Positions 1 to 5,714 of a stretch of 6,766 nt of DNA are shown here, in pieces. This stretch comes from CAZIRO01 sp964541595 (GTDB taxonomy: Bacteria; Acidobacteriota; HRBIN11). The position numbers were made by a program, and so were the translations under genes. The notes under the pieces were generated by a model, which saw nothing but the letters and a program-made list of their open reading frames with translations, was not told the DNA's origin and searched no databases. Each line of letters begins with the position of its first letter. The stretch's first letter is position 1. The stretch covers positions 1-6,766 of the forward strand of contig CAZIRO010000150.1 in assembly GCA_964541595.1 (NCBI GenBank), in the 5' to 3' direction.

Positions 1-36
1 AGCCATGCACCCAACTTGACTTTTAACATAACATCT

Positions 37-88
37 CAGGTGTCAGGTCCCAGGTATCAGGTATCAGGTATCAGGTGTCAGGTATCAG
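37..88. repeat. 7-bp tandem repeat (CAGGTAT/CAGGTGT), about 7.4 copies
   Basis: Seven back-to-back heptamers start at 37, 44, 51, 58, 65, 72 and 79, followed by a partial CAG at 86-88. Units in order are CAGGTGT, CAGGTCC, CAGGTAT three times, CAGGTGT, CAGGTAT, so only the last two bases vary (plus CC in unit 2). A heptamer array cannot keep one reading frame with a short peptide period, and it lies outside every gene, which fits a non-coding short-sequence tandem repeat. It sits about 120 bp beyond the 3' end of the minus-strand unit. Seen directly; any role is unknown. Confidence 0.93.
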
Positions 89-123
89 AGCATCCTATGG
101 GACAGTATATCGTGGGGGCCATT

Positions 124-140
124 GGGACACCCCGTGTCCC
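124..140. repeat. Perfect 7-bp inverted repeat with 3-nt loop
   Basis: The arms GGGACAC (124-130) and GTGTCCC (134-140) are exact reverse complements around CCC. On RNA from either strand this folds to a 7-bp stem with a tight loop. It lies 67 bp beyond the stop codon of the minus-strand FGE-fold gene. No T-run follows it on either strand, so it is not a convincing intrinsic terminator; it could be an operator or a 3'-end structure. The inverted repeat is certain, its function is not. Confidence 0.7.
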
Positions 141-163
141 GTTCCCAGTCTCCGGTCGAAAAT

Positions 164-205
164 CGGGGCATTCGACCCCGGGCTAAAGGGGGATCGAACC
201 CCGGG
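164..205. repeat. Two adjacent GC-rich hairpins forming an imperfect direct repeat; possible weak terminator
   Basis: First hairpin: CGGGG (164-168), a 7-nt loop CATTCGA, then CCCCG (176-180). Second: GGGG (189-192), loop ATCGAA, then CCCC (199-202). Both loops contain TCGA and both right arms continue to CCCCGGG, so the two halves read as a diverged direct repeat. The second hairpin begins directly after the TAA stop (207-209, minus strand) of the FGE-fold gene, where a terminator would be expected. However, on the minus strand it is followed by CTTTAG, not a T-run, so termination is only a possibility. Confidence 0.5.
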
Positions 206-206
206 A

Positions 207-1424
207 TTACCGTTCGGGCGATTGAACAGTTGCCTGCAGCGTGGTCAGTAGTGGCGTCCAGATGGCGTCCACCGCACGTGCAGGCAATACGCATCGAAAC
301 CCGACATCCGGCCGGCGTTCATCGGGTTTGAGCGATCGTGCGGTGTAATTGAGTGCCCGTCCCCGTCCCTCCCGGAAGGAACCGCCTTTAATGATGTATC
401 GGCCTTTCCTGTCCCGCGACCGCGTCCATTCCCAGGCGTTCCCGCACAGGTCGTAAACGCCAAAGGGACTGGCTCCGTCCGGAAAGGCATCCACCGGAGT
501 CGTGTGGCCGATCTTGCTCTCTTTCGTGTTACACCGGCGTTTATCGAACGTATATCCCCACGGATACGTATAGCCTTTACTGCCACGTGCCGCGTATTCC
601 CACTGTTCCGCCGTGGGCAACTGTTTCCCCTGCAGGGTACAGAACGTTTCTGCCTCGTGGTAGGTCACGTTTACCACGGGGTGACGGGCCCGTCCCGGCG
701 GAATGTGGATCGACTTCCCGCGGGCACCGAGGACGGCGGCGTACTGTTCCCATGTGACCGGATACCGATCCATGTAAAACGCTTCCAGCGAGACCTTTCG
801 TGCATCCCGACCGACGCCGATGGTGGCCGCCGGCGTTGCGGGAATGCGCACCATATCGCGCAGACGTGCCTGCATGCGTTGCCATTCGGTGAACGTCTGT
901 TGCCAGCGTGCGGACCAGGTCCGGACCGCCTCCCGGACCCTGGGATTACGCCACGCTGTCGATCGGATTGCGGACCATACCTGCTCGGCGCGCGCATAAT
1001 CCCTTTCGGTCAACGCCCGGAGCAGGGCGGTCAACCGTTGTCTCCACCGGTCAACCTCCACCCGTGCACCCTGGACCACCGCTTCAAAAACGGTTTTGAT
1101 TTTCGGACTGGCGGCTTCCGGTGGTGGGGACCAGTTCGGACGGGATTCCAGGATCGATTGAAACATTTCCCGTGCGGTCTGCGTATGTCCGAGCGCGATC
1201 GCAGCATAGGCGTGCAGGGCGAGGGTTTCGATCTTCAGGTCGACCGGCAGGTCGGGATGCGCGAGGATCTTGCGGGTAAGCGTGAGTACCGCTTCAAAGC
1301 GGGCGGCCCGGTACAGTGCCCAGGCCTGTTGAACCATTTGCGCGGGAGACTGTGCCTGCGCAAATGTCGAGACCCACAGACCGCAACAGATCACCAGCCA
1401 TCCCACGCGCGTATGACGTGCCAC
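207..1424 (-). CDS. Exported FGE-sulfatase-fold (SUMF1-like) protein with helical TPR-like N-terminal region
   Basis: 405 residues. The GTG start has a GGAGG Shine-Dalgarno 5 nt upstream, lying partly in the 12-bp gap after moaE. Residues 1-24 look like a Sec signal peptide (basic MARHTR, hydrophobic core, AQA before QS). Residues 25-190 are helical; about 25-120 resemble one or two TPRs, including a stretch ending SPKIKTVFEAV (106-116) typical of bacterial TPR leaders. Residues about 193-380 match the formylglycine-generating-enzyme/sulfatase-modifying-factor fold: MDRYPVTWEQYAA (218-230), QLPTAEQWEYAARG (268-281), YDLCGNAWEWT (324-334), KGGSF (346-350) and DVGFRCV (373-379). In true FGE two catalytic cysteines follow GGSW/F; here that stretch is REGRGR (351-356) with none. 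It is therefore probably a non-FGE member (binding or other activity) in the periplasm. Molecular role unknown; fold assignment is confident. Confidence 0.88.
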   Translation of the reverse strand: MARHTRVGWLVICCGLWVSTFAQAQSPAQMVQQAWALYRAARFEAVLTLTRKILAHPDLPVDLKIETLALHAYAAIALGHTQTAREMFQSILESRPNWSPPPEAASPKIKTVFEAVVQGARVEVDRWRQRLTALLRALTERDYARAEQVWSAIRSTAWRNPRVREAVRTWSARWQQTFTEWQRMQARLRDMVRIPATPAATIGVGRDARKVSLEAFYMDRYPVTWEQYAAVLGARGKSIHIPPGRARHPVVNVTYHEAETFCTLQGKQLPTAEQWEYAARGSKGYTYPWGYTFDKRRCNTKESKIGHTTPVDAFPDGASPFGVYDLCGNAWEWTRSRDRKGRYIIKGGSFREGRGRALNYTARSLKPDERRPDVGFRCVLPARAVDAIWTPLLTTLQATVQSPER

Positions 1425-1436
1425 GTCTGCCTCCGT

Positions 1437-1886
1437 CTATTCCGATTCTCCGGGGTCCGCCACCCAGTGATAGCCTTCCGTGAAGTATTCCTTTTTCCAG
1501 ATGGGTACGGTTGCCTTTAACCGGTCGATGATCTGCCGACAGGCGGCAAACGCCGGGGCACGATGTGCCGCAGCCACACCGACGATCACGGCGATATCTC
1601 CGATACGCAGGTCGCCATAGCGGTGATGCACCACCACACGACGTACGGGCCACTGATGGAACGTATCCTGCACGATGCGCTCGAGTTCGTTCAGTGCAAG
1701 CGGCCCGTGCGTTTCATAATGCAGTCCCTCGACCGTACGGCCTTCGGAGAAACACCGTACCGTTCCGATAAAGAGCACAATTCCCCCGACCTCCGGTATC
1801 TGCAAATGCGTATACACCCGATCGATCGATAGGGGTGTATCCGTAATCAGCAGGTCATACGCCTCCGCTGACCGGCGGTATTGCAT
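1437..1886 (-). CDS. moaE: Molybdopterin synthase catalytic subunit MoaE
   Basis: 149 residues, the usual MoaE length. The enzyme, a MoaE2-MoaD2 heterotetramer in the cytoplasm, converts cyclic pyranopterin monophosphate to molybdopterin using sulfur from the MoaD C-terminus. Family features visible: VGGIVLFIGTVR (33-44, with the conserved Arg 44), LHYETHGPLA (55-64), VVVHHRYGDLRIGD (84-97), VGVAAAHR (102-109) and LKATVPIWKKE (123-133), whose lysines 124 and 131 correspond to the catalytic and substrate-binding lysines of E. coli MoaE (Lys119, Lys126). The ATG at 1884-1886 is chosen because a strong GGGAGGAG lies 10 nt upstream; it makes the gene overlap moaD by 32 bp. The overlap leaves about ten extra residues before the family core (LLITDTPLS). 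Second-to-last gene of the minus-strand unit. Confidence 0.95.
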   Translation of the reverse strand: MQYRRSAEAYDLLITDTPLSIDRVYTHLQIPEVGGIVLFIGTVRCFSEGRTVEGLHYETHGPLALNELERIVQDTFHQWPVRRVVVHHRYGDLRIGDIAVIVGVAAAHRAPAFAACRQIIDRLKATVPIWKKEYFTEGYHWVADPGESE

Positions 1887-2103
1887 AGACGTCCATCTCC
1901 TCCCGGAGTTCCGTATCGGGGTTCAGATAATGGTCTTCCGTGGCAAACCGGATGTGCGCCCAGTAACGGTGCAATTCCGGCCACCGGCGGTGCAGCGCTG
2001 CGATCAGGTCGCGAATGTCCGCGGGTTCCCGTAATTCCACGATACTGACCGGTTCACCGATCCGTTCCCGCAATACGGCCATCCAGTGGACACGTACACG
2101 CAT
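1855..2103 (-). CDS. moaD: Molybdopterin synthase sulfur-carrier subunit MoaD, with an extra C-terminal Val
   Basis: 82 residues from the ATG at 2101-2103, which has GGAG 10 nt upstream. MoaD has a ubiquitin-like beta-grasp fold; its C-terminal Gly-Gly is adenylated by MoeB, thiocarboxylated, and inserted into the MoaE active site as sulfur donor. Visible family features are the start MRVRVHWMAVLRERIG, the helix region DIRDLIAALHRRWPEL (29-44) and the C-terminal strand DVYAIPPVSGGV. The canonical tail is PPVSGG followed by stop; here a GTA (Val) codon intervenes before TGA, so the diglycine is not terminal as encoded. A GTG at 2128-2130 touching the upstream stop would add nine residues (MCSRWRTTR), which do not look like MoaD; the ATG is preferred. 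Identity is secure from sequence and from the adjacent moaE. Confidence 0.9.
   Translation of the reverse strand: MRVRVHWMAVLRERIGEPVSIVELREPADIRDLIAALHRRWPELHRYWAHIRFATEDHYLNPDTELREEMDVYAIPPVSGGV
1897..1904 (-). promoter_or_regulatory. Strong ribosome binding site for moaE inside moaD
   Basis: Read on the minus strand this is GGGAGGAG, 10 nt before the moaE ATG. It lies within moaD codons for the LREEMD stretch near residues 66-71. It decides the moaE start and shows that moaE has its own initiation signal within moaD, in addition to any coupling through the 32-bp overlap. Confidence 0.75.
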
Positions 2104-2129
2104 CCGAGTCGTTCTCCATCGCGAACACA

Positions 2130-2702
2130 CTACGACCGTACTGGAACAACTCGCCGATACACAAACCGGACAACCAGCACCGTACCGACCACCGCGACGA
2201 GCAGTGCAATGACGGGAATGAACAGGATCAGTGCAACGGCGATCGCTGTCAGGGCATCCTCGGCAAGCGATAGCACCGTGTTCCCCAGACCGAAATGGAC
2301 TGGAAACAACGCACTGACCCCCGTGCGCACGACCGCTTTCCAGGTATGTACGGTCAATGCAGTCGTTCCCCCCGCAAGGAGCCCGAGCAGCAGTGCAGTC
2401 AACGGATCCAGGTTCACGAACATGGAAGCAGCCAGTACGGTCCCCGCCGCCGGACGCAGTACCGTACCGATACCGTCCAGCAGGTGGTCGATTGTCGGAA
2501 CTTTATCCCCAATGATCTCCACCACCGTTGCCGTTACCAGGACCAGGAGTGCACCGTTTGATGTGAGAAACGTGAACCCGTCCTGAAGTTCCAGATACCC
2601 CAGGCGACCGAGAACCCCCACGATGAGCAGCGGTAACCACGCGCGCAGTCCGGCACAGGCTGCCAGCGCGATGCCCATCGCAATGTGGATCAGCCAGGTC
2701 AT
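2130..2702 (-). CDS. DUF4126-family integral membrane protein
   Basis: 190 residues. It matches the DUF4126 pattern: an N-terminal hydrophobic helix with AACAGLRAWLPLL (14-26), then a VATxxE-like TVVEIIGDKVPTIDHLLD (59-76) holding the conserved Glu63, Asp66, Lys67, Pro69 and Asp72, then VLRPAAG (81-87), small-residue-rich helices with GLLAGGTTAL (107-116), a HTWKAVVR segment (119-126) and a late LGNTVLSLAEDALT (139-152). About five membrane helices are expected, ending in a basic tail (RRVVPVRS). Biochemical function of the family is not established to my knowledge. The gene starts 17 bp after the GYD gene and its TAG stop is 26 bp before the moaD ATG, so it is within the same transcript; its start has only a weak GGAAA nearby. 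No evidence here ties it to cofactor synthesis beyond location. Confidence 0.85.
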   Translation of the reverse strand: MTWLIHIAMGIALAACAGLRAWLPLLIVGVLGRLGYLELQDGFTFLTSNGALLVLVTATVVEIIGDKVPTIDHLLDGIGTVLRPAAGTVLAASMFVNLDPLTALLLGLLAGGTTALTVHTWKAVVRTGVSALFPVHFGLGNTVLSLAEDALTAIAVALILFIPVIALLVAVVGTVLVVRFVYRRVVPVRS

Positions 2703-2719
2703 GATTTCCGGTCCGGAAC

Positions 2720-3022
2720 CTATTCTTTCAGATCACGTACGATGTCCAGGAATCGTTTATACGGAATGGCCGTCCAGGTCTCCGCGAATGTGGCACCGTG
2801 TACCATAGAGATCAACGCGACTTTTGCCGCTTCTTCCTCATTGTCCGCTTCGAAGATATCAATGAAATCGTACCGTCCCAGGATGGCGTAATGGTCCTTA
2901 AACCGCACGCTCGGGCAGTTCCGATGAACCGCTTCACGCCAACGCTGACCGAGTTCCTCGCGTTTTTTGATGTCTTTCATGAGTTCCGGAGAAAATTTGG
3001 TCACGAGAATGTATACCGCCAT
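2720..3022 (-). CDS. GYD-domain protein (small alpha/beta-barrel family)
   Basis: 100 residues, typical for single GYD-domain proteins. The diagnostic segment is HYAILGRYDFIDIFEADNEE (44-63), in which GRYD (49-52) takes the place of the GxYD name motif, followed by a helix and the strand VHGATFAETWTAIPY (74-88). The N-terminus MAVYILVTKFSPELMKDIKK is the usual first strand-turn-helix. The ATG at 3020-3022 has GGAGGG 6 nt upstream. An open frame continues far upstream in the same frame, but that stretch is antisense to the antiporter gene and does not look like protein. The family is related in fold to dimeric alpha/beta-barrel proteins; function is unknown. It is the promoter-proximal gene of the minus-strand unit. 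Confidence 0.88.
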   Translation of the reverse strand: MAVYILVTKFSPELMKDIKKREELGQRWREAVHRNCPSVRFKDHYAILGRYDFIDIFEADNEEEAAKVALISMVHGATFAETWTAIPYKRFLDIVRDLKE

Positions 3023-3053
3023 TCGGTTCCCTCCGAACTCCAGGTCTCCAGAT

Positions 3054-3059
3054 AGTATA
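3054..3059 (-). promoter_or_regulatory. Candidate -10 element for the GYD-DUF4126-moaDE unit
   Basis: The minus strand reads TATACT, five of six matches to the bacterial -10 consensus, about 30 bp before the GYD start codon. The best -35 at 18-bp spacing is TTCGAA (3078-3083), matching only three of six consensus bases. No other promoter-like sequence is apparent within the minus-strand unit, whose genes are 26 bp or less apart, so this is the most likely site. Confidence 0.35.
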
Positions 3060-3072
3060 CCGTACCGGGAAG

Positions 3073-3088
3073 GGGATTTCGAATTTCC
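3073..3088. promoter_or_regulatory. Imperfect palindrome centred on TTCGAA in the divergent promoter region; possible operator
   Basis: GGGATTTC and GAATTTCC are inverted copies matching at 6 of 8 positions, centred between 3080 and 3081. The element sits between the two divergent candidate -10 boxes, where one regulator could act on both units. The match is imperfect and could be chance. Confidence 0.22.
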
Positions 3089-3096
3089 ACCGCTTG

Positions 3097-3105
3097 TGGT
3101 AGGAT
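3097..3105 (+). promoter_or_regulatory. Candidate extended -10 element for the antiporter unit
   Basis: TGGTAGGAT resembles an extended -10 (TG, one base, then TAGGAT; four of six matches to TATAAT). It lies 63 bp before the GTG start, which would give a leader of about 55 nt. No good -35 is seen, which is tolerated by extended -10 promoters. An alternative is TTGTGG (3094-3099) as -35 with CATCAT (3118-3123) as -10. Confidence 0.25.
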
Positions 3106-3153
3106 CGTGCTTCGGTCCATCATGTACAGGGGGGAACCTCTCCAGACGAACGT

Positions 3154-3160
3154 GGAGGAG
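3154..3160 (+). promoter_or_regulatory. Ribosome binding site fixing the GTG start of the antiporter
   Basis: GGAGGAG lies 8 nt before GTG at 3169. It is a near-ideal Shine-Dalgarno and supports this start, which is the one that yields a complete signal peptide. Confidence 0.75.
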
Positions 3161-3168
3161 CGGACAAA

Positions 3169-5199
3169 GTGACGACATGGTGGCGCAGAATTCGTTCCGG
3201 GTGTGCAACCGTCTTCTGGATTGTTCTGTGGGCGTGTACGGGAATCGCATCTGCGTATGCGGCACCGGCCGCCGTATCTCCCCGGGTGGAAGCACCGGCC
3301 ATCCTCCTGAAAGACGTTCCCGCACGGTTCCGCATCGCACCGGTTGCGCAGGGCACCGCATGTCGTATCGAAGTCCGTATCGAAACACGCGTACTGTACA
3401 CCGCGCGAACGCGTGCCGGACCCTCTGGAGCGTGCGTGTTTTCTGAGGTGATTGTACCGGCATTCGGGCTGGCCATCGTCATCGTGCAGGCCGATGCCCG
3501 GACGATCTGGACGGAGACGTTACGTGTTTATCCGGGCTGGATCAGCCTGCTGCCCCCGTTTATCGCCATTGTGTTGTCGATTTTGCTTCGGCAGGTGGTG
3601 CTGGCCATGATCGTGGGAGTCTGGCTGGGCGCGTGGTTTGTCTTTGATCTGCATCCGATCACGGGATTCCTGCGCATGCTCGACCGATATATCATCGGTG
3701 CATATGCGGATGAGAACCACGTGTTCATCATCTGTTTCAGTTTGTTGCTCGGCGGTATGGTTGGCATCATTTCACGCAGCGGCGGGACACAGGGACTGGT
3801 GCGTGTACTCGAACGGCTGGCCCGTTCGAGCCGAAGCACGCAACTGGCGACCTGGTTGATGGGACTGGCGATCTTTTTTGACGACTATGCGAATACCCTG
3901 TTCGTGGGGACGTCCATGCGTCCACTGGCGGACCGGTTTCGCGTATCGCGCGAGAAACTGTCCTACCTGATCGACACCACGGCTGCTCCGGTTGCGAATA
4001 TTGCGCTGATCTCCACCTGGATCGGGTTCGAGGTCTCGCTTATCGGGGACGAGTTTGCCAAATTGCAGATTGCCCGGGATCCGTATCTGACCTTTATTGA
4101 AAGTATCCCGTACCGGTTTTATCCGATCATGGCGCTGATCCTGCCGTTATGGATCATTCTGTTACGGCGGGATTTCGGCCCGATGTATCGGGCGGAACTG
4201 CGTGCACGTCGTACGGGTCTCGTTCTGGCGGAAAACGCCGTACCGATCACGGATTTCGAATCCAGCGAACTGATGCCCAAACCCGGCGTCCGGGCCCGCT
4301 GGCAACTGGCGGTCATTCCCATCGTTTCCGCGGTATTGACGATTCTCATCGGTCTGATCGGGTCCGGGTATGCGGCCATTCCCGTTGCCCAGCGTGGCGC
4401 ACTGCACGGATTCACCCTGATCCGCGAGGTCCTGGCACATGCCGATTCATATCGCAGCCTGCTGTGGGGATCGGCCGTCGGGTGTCTTGTCGCCGGCGTG
4501 CTCGCTCTGGGGTGGCGGATACTCAGTCTGCAGGAAACTTTTGCCGCATGGGTGAACGGCATGCGGTCCATGTTTCTCGCGGTCATTATCCTGGGACTGG
4601 CGTGGAGTATCGGCAATGTGTGCGCGGACGTGCAGACCGCTCCGTACTTGATTCACTTCATCGGTCCCTGGCTGTCTCCGTACTGGATTCCCGCACTGAC
4701 CACACTCGTATCCGCACTGATCAGTTTTGCCACCGGATCGTCCTGGGCCACAATGAGTATCGTCATGCCGCTGGTGATTCCGTTGATCTATCACCGTACT
4801 CTCGCGATGGCGAGCGCAGACCAGTCGTTCTTTCTGATCGCCACGATCTCGTCCGTACTGGCAGGCGCGACGTTCGGGGACCACTGTTCTCCGATCTCGG
4901 ATACGACGATACTGTCCTCGATCTTTTCCGGTGCCGATCACATCGATCACGTGCGTACGCAGATTCCGTATGCCCTCGTTGCCGGTACGGTCGCCTGGGT
5001 GGTTGGGGATATTGCCACCGCATACGGGTTGCCGGTATGGATGTCCATCCCGATCGGTGGCGGAATCCTGGGGGTTGCGGTTCGGGTATTCGGTCGGCAA
5101 GTTCCCGAATATGCCCCTGCAGCCGAACCGCTGGAACCAGTTTCGACCGTGGAATCGATGGATATCTCTCCACTTCTGGATAGGGCGTCAGATTCATGA
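3169..5199 (+). CDS. NhaC-family Na+/H+ antiporter with N-terminal signal peptide and periplasmic domain
   Basis: 676 residues, longer than the classic NhaC of about 450-500. Residues 1-31 form a signal sequence (WWRRIR, hydrophobic core, AYA before AP). Residues about 32-122 are beta-rich with two cysteines (65, 89) that could form a disulfide outside the cytoplasm, ending in RVYPGW. Then comes a polytopic membrane domain: PPFIAIVLSILLRQ (129-142), a helix ending in FFDDYANTLFVGTSMRPL (236-253), TAAPVANIALISTWIGFE (271-288), FATGSSWATM (520-529) and GATFGDHCSPISDTTILSS (566-584). The FFDDYAN and GDHxSPISDTT signatures with buried Asp residues are characteristic of NhaC/PF03553 transporters, so Na+ (or possibly another small solute) exchange for H+ across the inner membrane is expected. 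A cytoplasmic-looking loop (about 333-378) splits the two halves. Its stop overlaps the kdsC-like start by ATGA. Exact substrate is not proven; some PF03553 members carry amino or organic acids. Confidence 0.9.
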   Translation: MTTWWRRIRSGCATVFWIVLWACTGIASAYAAPAAVSPRVEAPAILLKDVPARFRIAPVAQGTACRIEVRIETRVLYTARTRAGPSGACVFSEVIVPAFGLAIVIVQADARTIWTETLRVYPGWISLLPPFIAIVLSILLRQVVLAMIVGVWLGAWFVFDLHPITGFLRMLDRYIIGAYADENHVFIICFSLLLGGMVGIISRSGGTQGLVRVLERLARSSRSTQLATWLMGLAIFFDDYANTLFVGTSMRPLADRFRVSREKLSYLIDTTAAPVANIALISTWIGFEVSLIGDEFAKLQIARDPYLTFIESIPYRFYPIMALILPLWIILLRRDFGPMYRAELRARRTGLVLAENAVPITDFESSELMPKPGVRARWQLAVIPIVSAVLTILIGLIGSGYAAIPVAQRGALHGFTLIREVLAHADSYRSLLWGSAVGCLVAGVLALGWRILSLQETFAAWVNGMRSMFLAVIILGLAWSIGNVCADVQTAPYLIHFIGPWLSPYWIPALTTLVSALISFATGSSWATMSIVMPLVIPLIYHRTLAMASADQSFFLIATISSVLAGATFGDHCSPISDTTILSSIFSGADHIDHVRTQIPYALVAGTVAWVVGDIATAYGLPVWMSIPIGGGILGVAVRVFGRQVPEYAPAAEPLEPVSTVESMDISPLLDRASDS

Positions 5200-5714
5200 A
5201 CATCCAGTGGCTGGTACTGGACGTTGACGGAACGTTAACCGATGGCCGCCTGTACTACGGAGACGATGGAAACATCCTGCGTGCGTTCCATATTCGGGAC
5301 GGGACGGCCATCGCACTTGCCCCGCTCGCCGGTCTGCATATCGGCGTCGTTTCCGGACGGAATGATCCGGGTGTGCGGCGGCGATTGGAAGAACTGCGCA
5401 TCGCGGAGATCCATCTTGGTAGCATCTATAAGGACGAAACGATCCGCGATATCGCGCAACGCAACGGTGTGCCGCTGTCCGCGATAGCCTTCATGGGTGA
5501 CGATGTCCAGGATATTCCGGCGTTTGAAATCGTCGGGTATCGATTGACCGTGGCCGATGCGCCGGAAGTGATCCGCGCATTGGCCGATTGGGTCGCGCCG
5601 GTTCCCGGGGGACACGGCGCGGTTCGTCTGGCGATCGAGCACCTGCTGGCCCTGCGTGGTATTCGTCTGGAAGACGTGGCACGTCGCTGGTTTCGGGAAT
5701 CCAGAGGCCGGTGA
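5196..5714 (+). CDS. kdsC: KdsC-like 3-deoxy-D-manno-octulosonate-8-phosphate phosphatase (HAD superfamily)
   Basis: 172 residues, matching the KdsC/YrbI length of about 170-190. KdsC removes phosphate from Kdo-8-phosphate to give Kdo for the LPS inner core, in the cytoplasm as a Mg2+-dependent tetramer. HAD motifs are present: LVLDVDGTLTDGRLYY (6-21) with nucleophile Asp9 and acid/base Asp11, IGVVSGR (49-55) with motif-II Ser53, Lys79 in SIYKDE, and FMGDDVQDIP (99-108) with metal-binding Asp102/Asp103/Asp106. FHIRDGTAI (31-39) and VPGGHGAVR (136-144) are family-specific KdsC features. There is no cap domain. KdsC usually has DGVLTDG; here it is DGTLTDG, a mild change. The start overlaps the antiporter stop (ATGA) and has no clear Shine-Dalgarno, suggesting coupled translation. 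A related sugar-acid phosphatase (e.g. KDN-9-phosphate) cannot be excluded. The usual neighbours kdsD and lptC are absent here. Confidence 0.85.
   Translation: MNIQWLVLDVDGTLTDGRLYYGDDGNILRAFHIRDGTAIALAPLAGLHIGVVSGRNDPGVRRRLEELRIAEIHLGSIYKDETIRDIAQRNGVPLSAIAFMGDDVQDIPAFEIVGYRLTVADAPEVIRALADWVAPVPGGHGAVRLAIEHLLALRGIRLEDVARRWFRESRGR

Noticed and set aside
16..34. TTGACT and TAACAT resembling promoter boxes
   Set aside because: The two hexamers are only 7 bp apart, far from the 16-18 bp needed, and no gene follows on the plus strand.
180..206. tRNA T-arm-like sequence on the minus strand (GGGGTTCGATCCCC)
   Set aside because: The 5'-ward sequence is the end of the FGE-fold gene; there is no anticodon arm, D-arm or acceptor stem, so it is only a chance hairpin or at most a fragment.
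1..206. Possible CRISPR-like or attachment-site array from the repeats at the left edge
   Set aside because: The 7-bp units have no spacers, the hairpin pair is only two diverged copies, and no integrase, cas gene or target duplication is present.
504..1520. 338-codon open frame on the plus strand antisense to the FGE-fold gene and moaE
   Set aside because: It is antisense to two genes with clear family motifs; its translation is Arg/Pro/Cys-rich with no recognisable motif, as expected for an antisense frame in GC-rich DNA.
3023..3463. Upstream 147-codon extension of the GYD gene
   Set aside because: The part before 3022 is antisense to the antiporter start and signal peptide, is Arg/Pro-rich, and the ATG at 3022 has a strong Shine-Dalgarno and gives the standard family length.
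4447..5100. 217-codon minus-strand frame under the antiporter gene
   Set aside because: Antisense shadow: low hydrophobicity, many Arg/Gly/Asn/Gln, no motif, and no independent signals.
4149..5183. 344-codon plus-strand frame inside the antiporter gene
   Set aside because: It overlaps the conserved membrane domain in another frame and its product is Arg/Gly/His-rich without family features.
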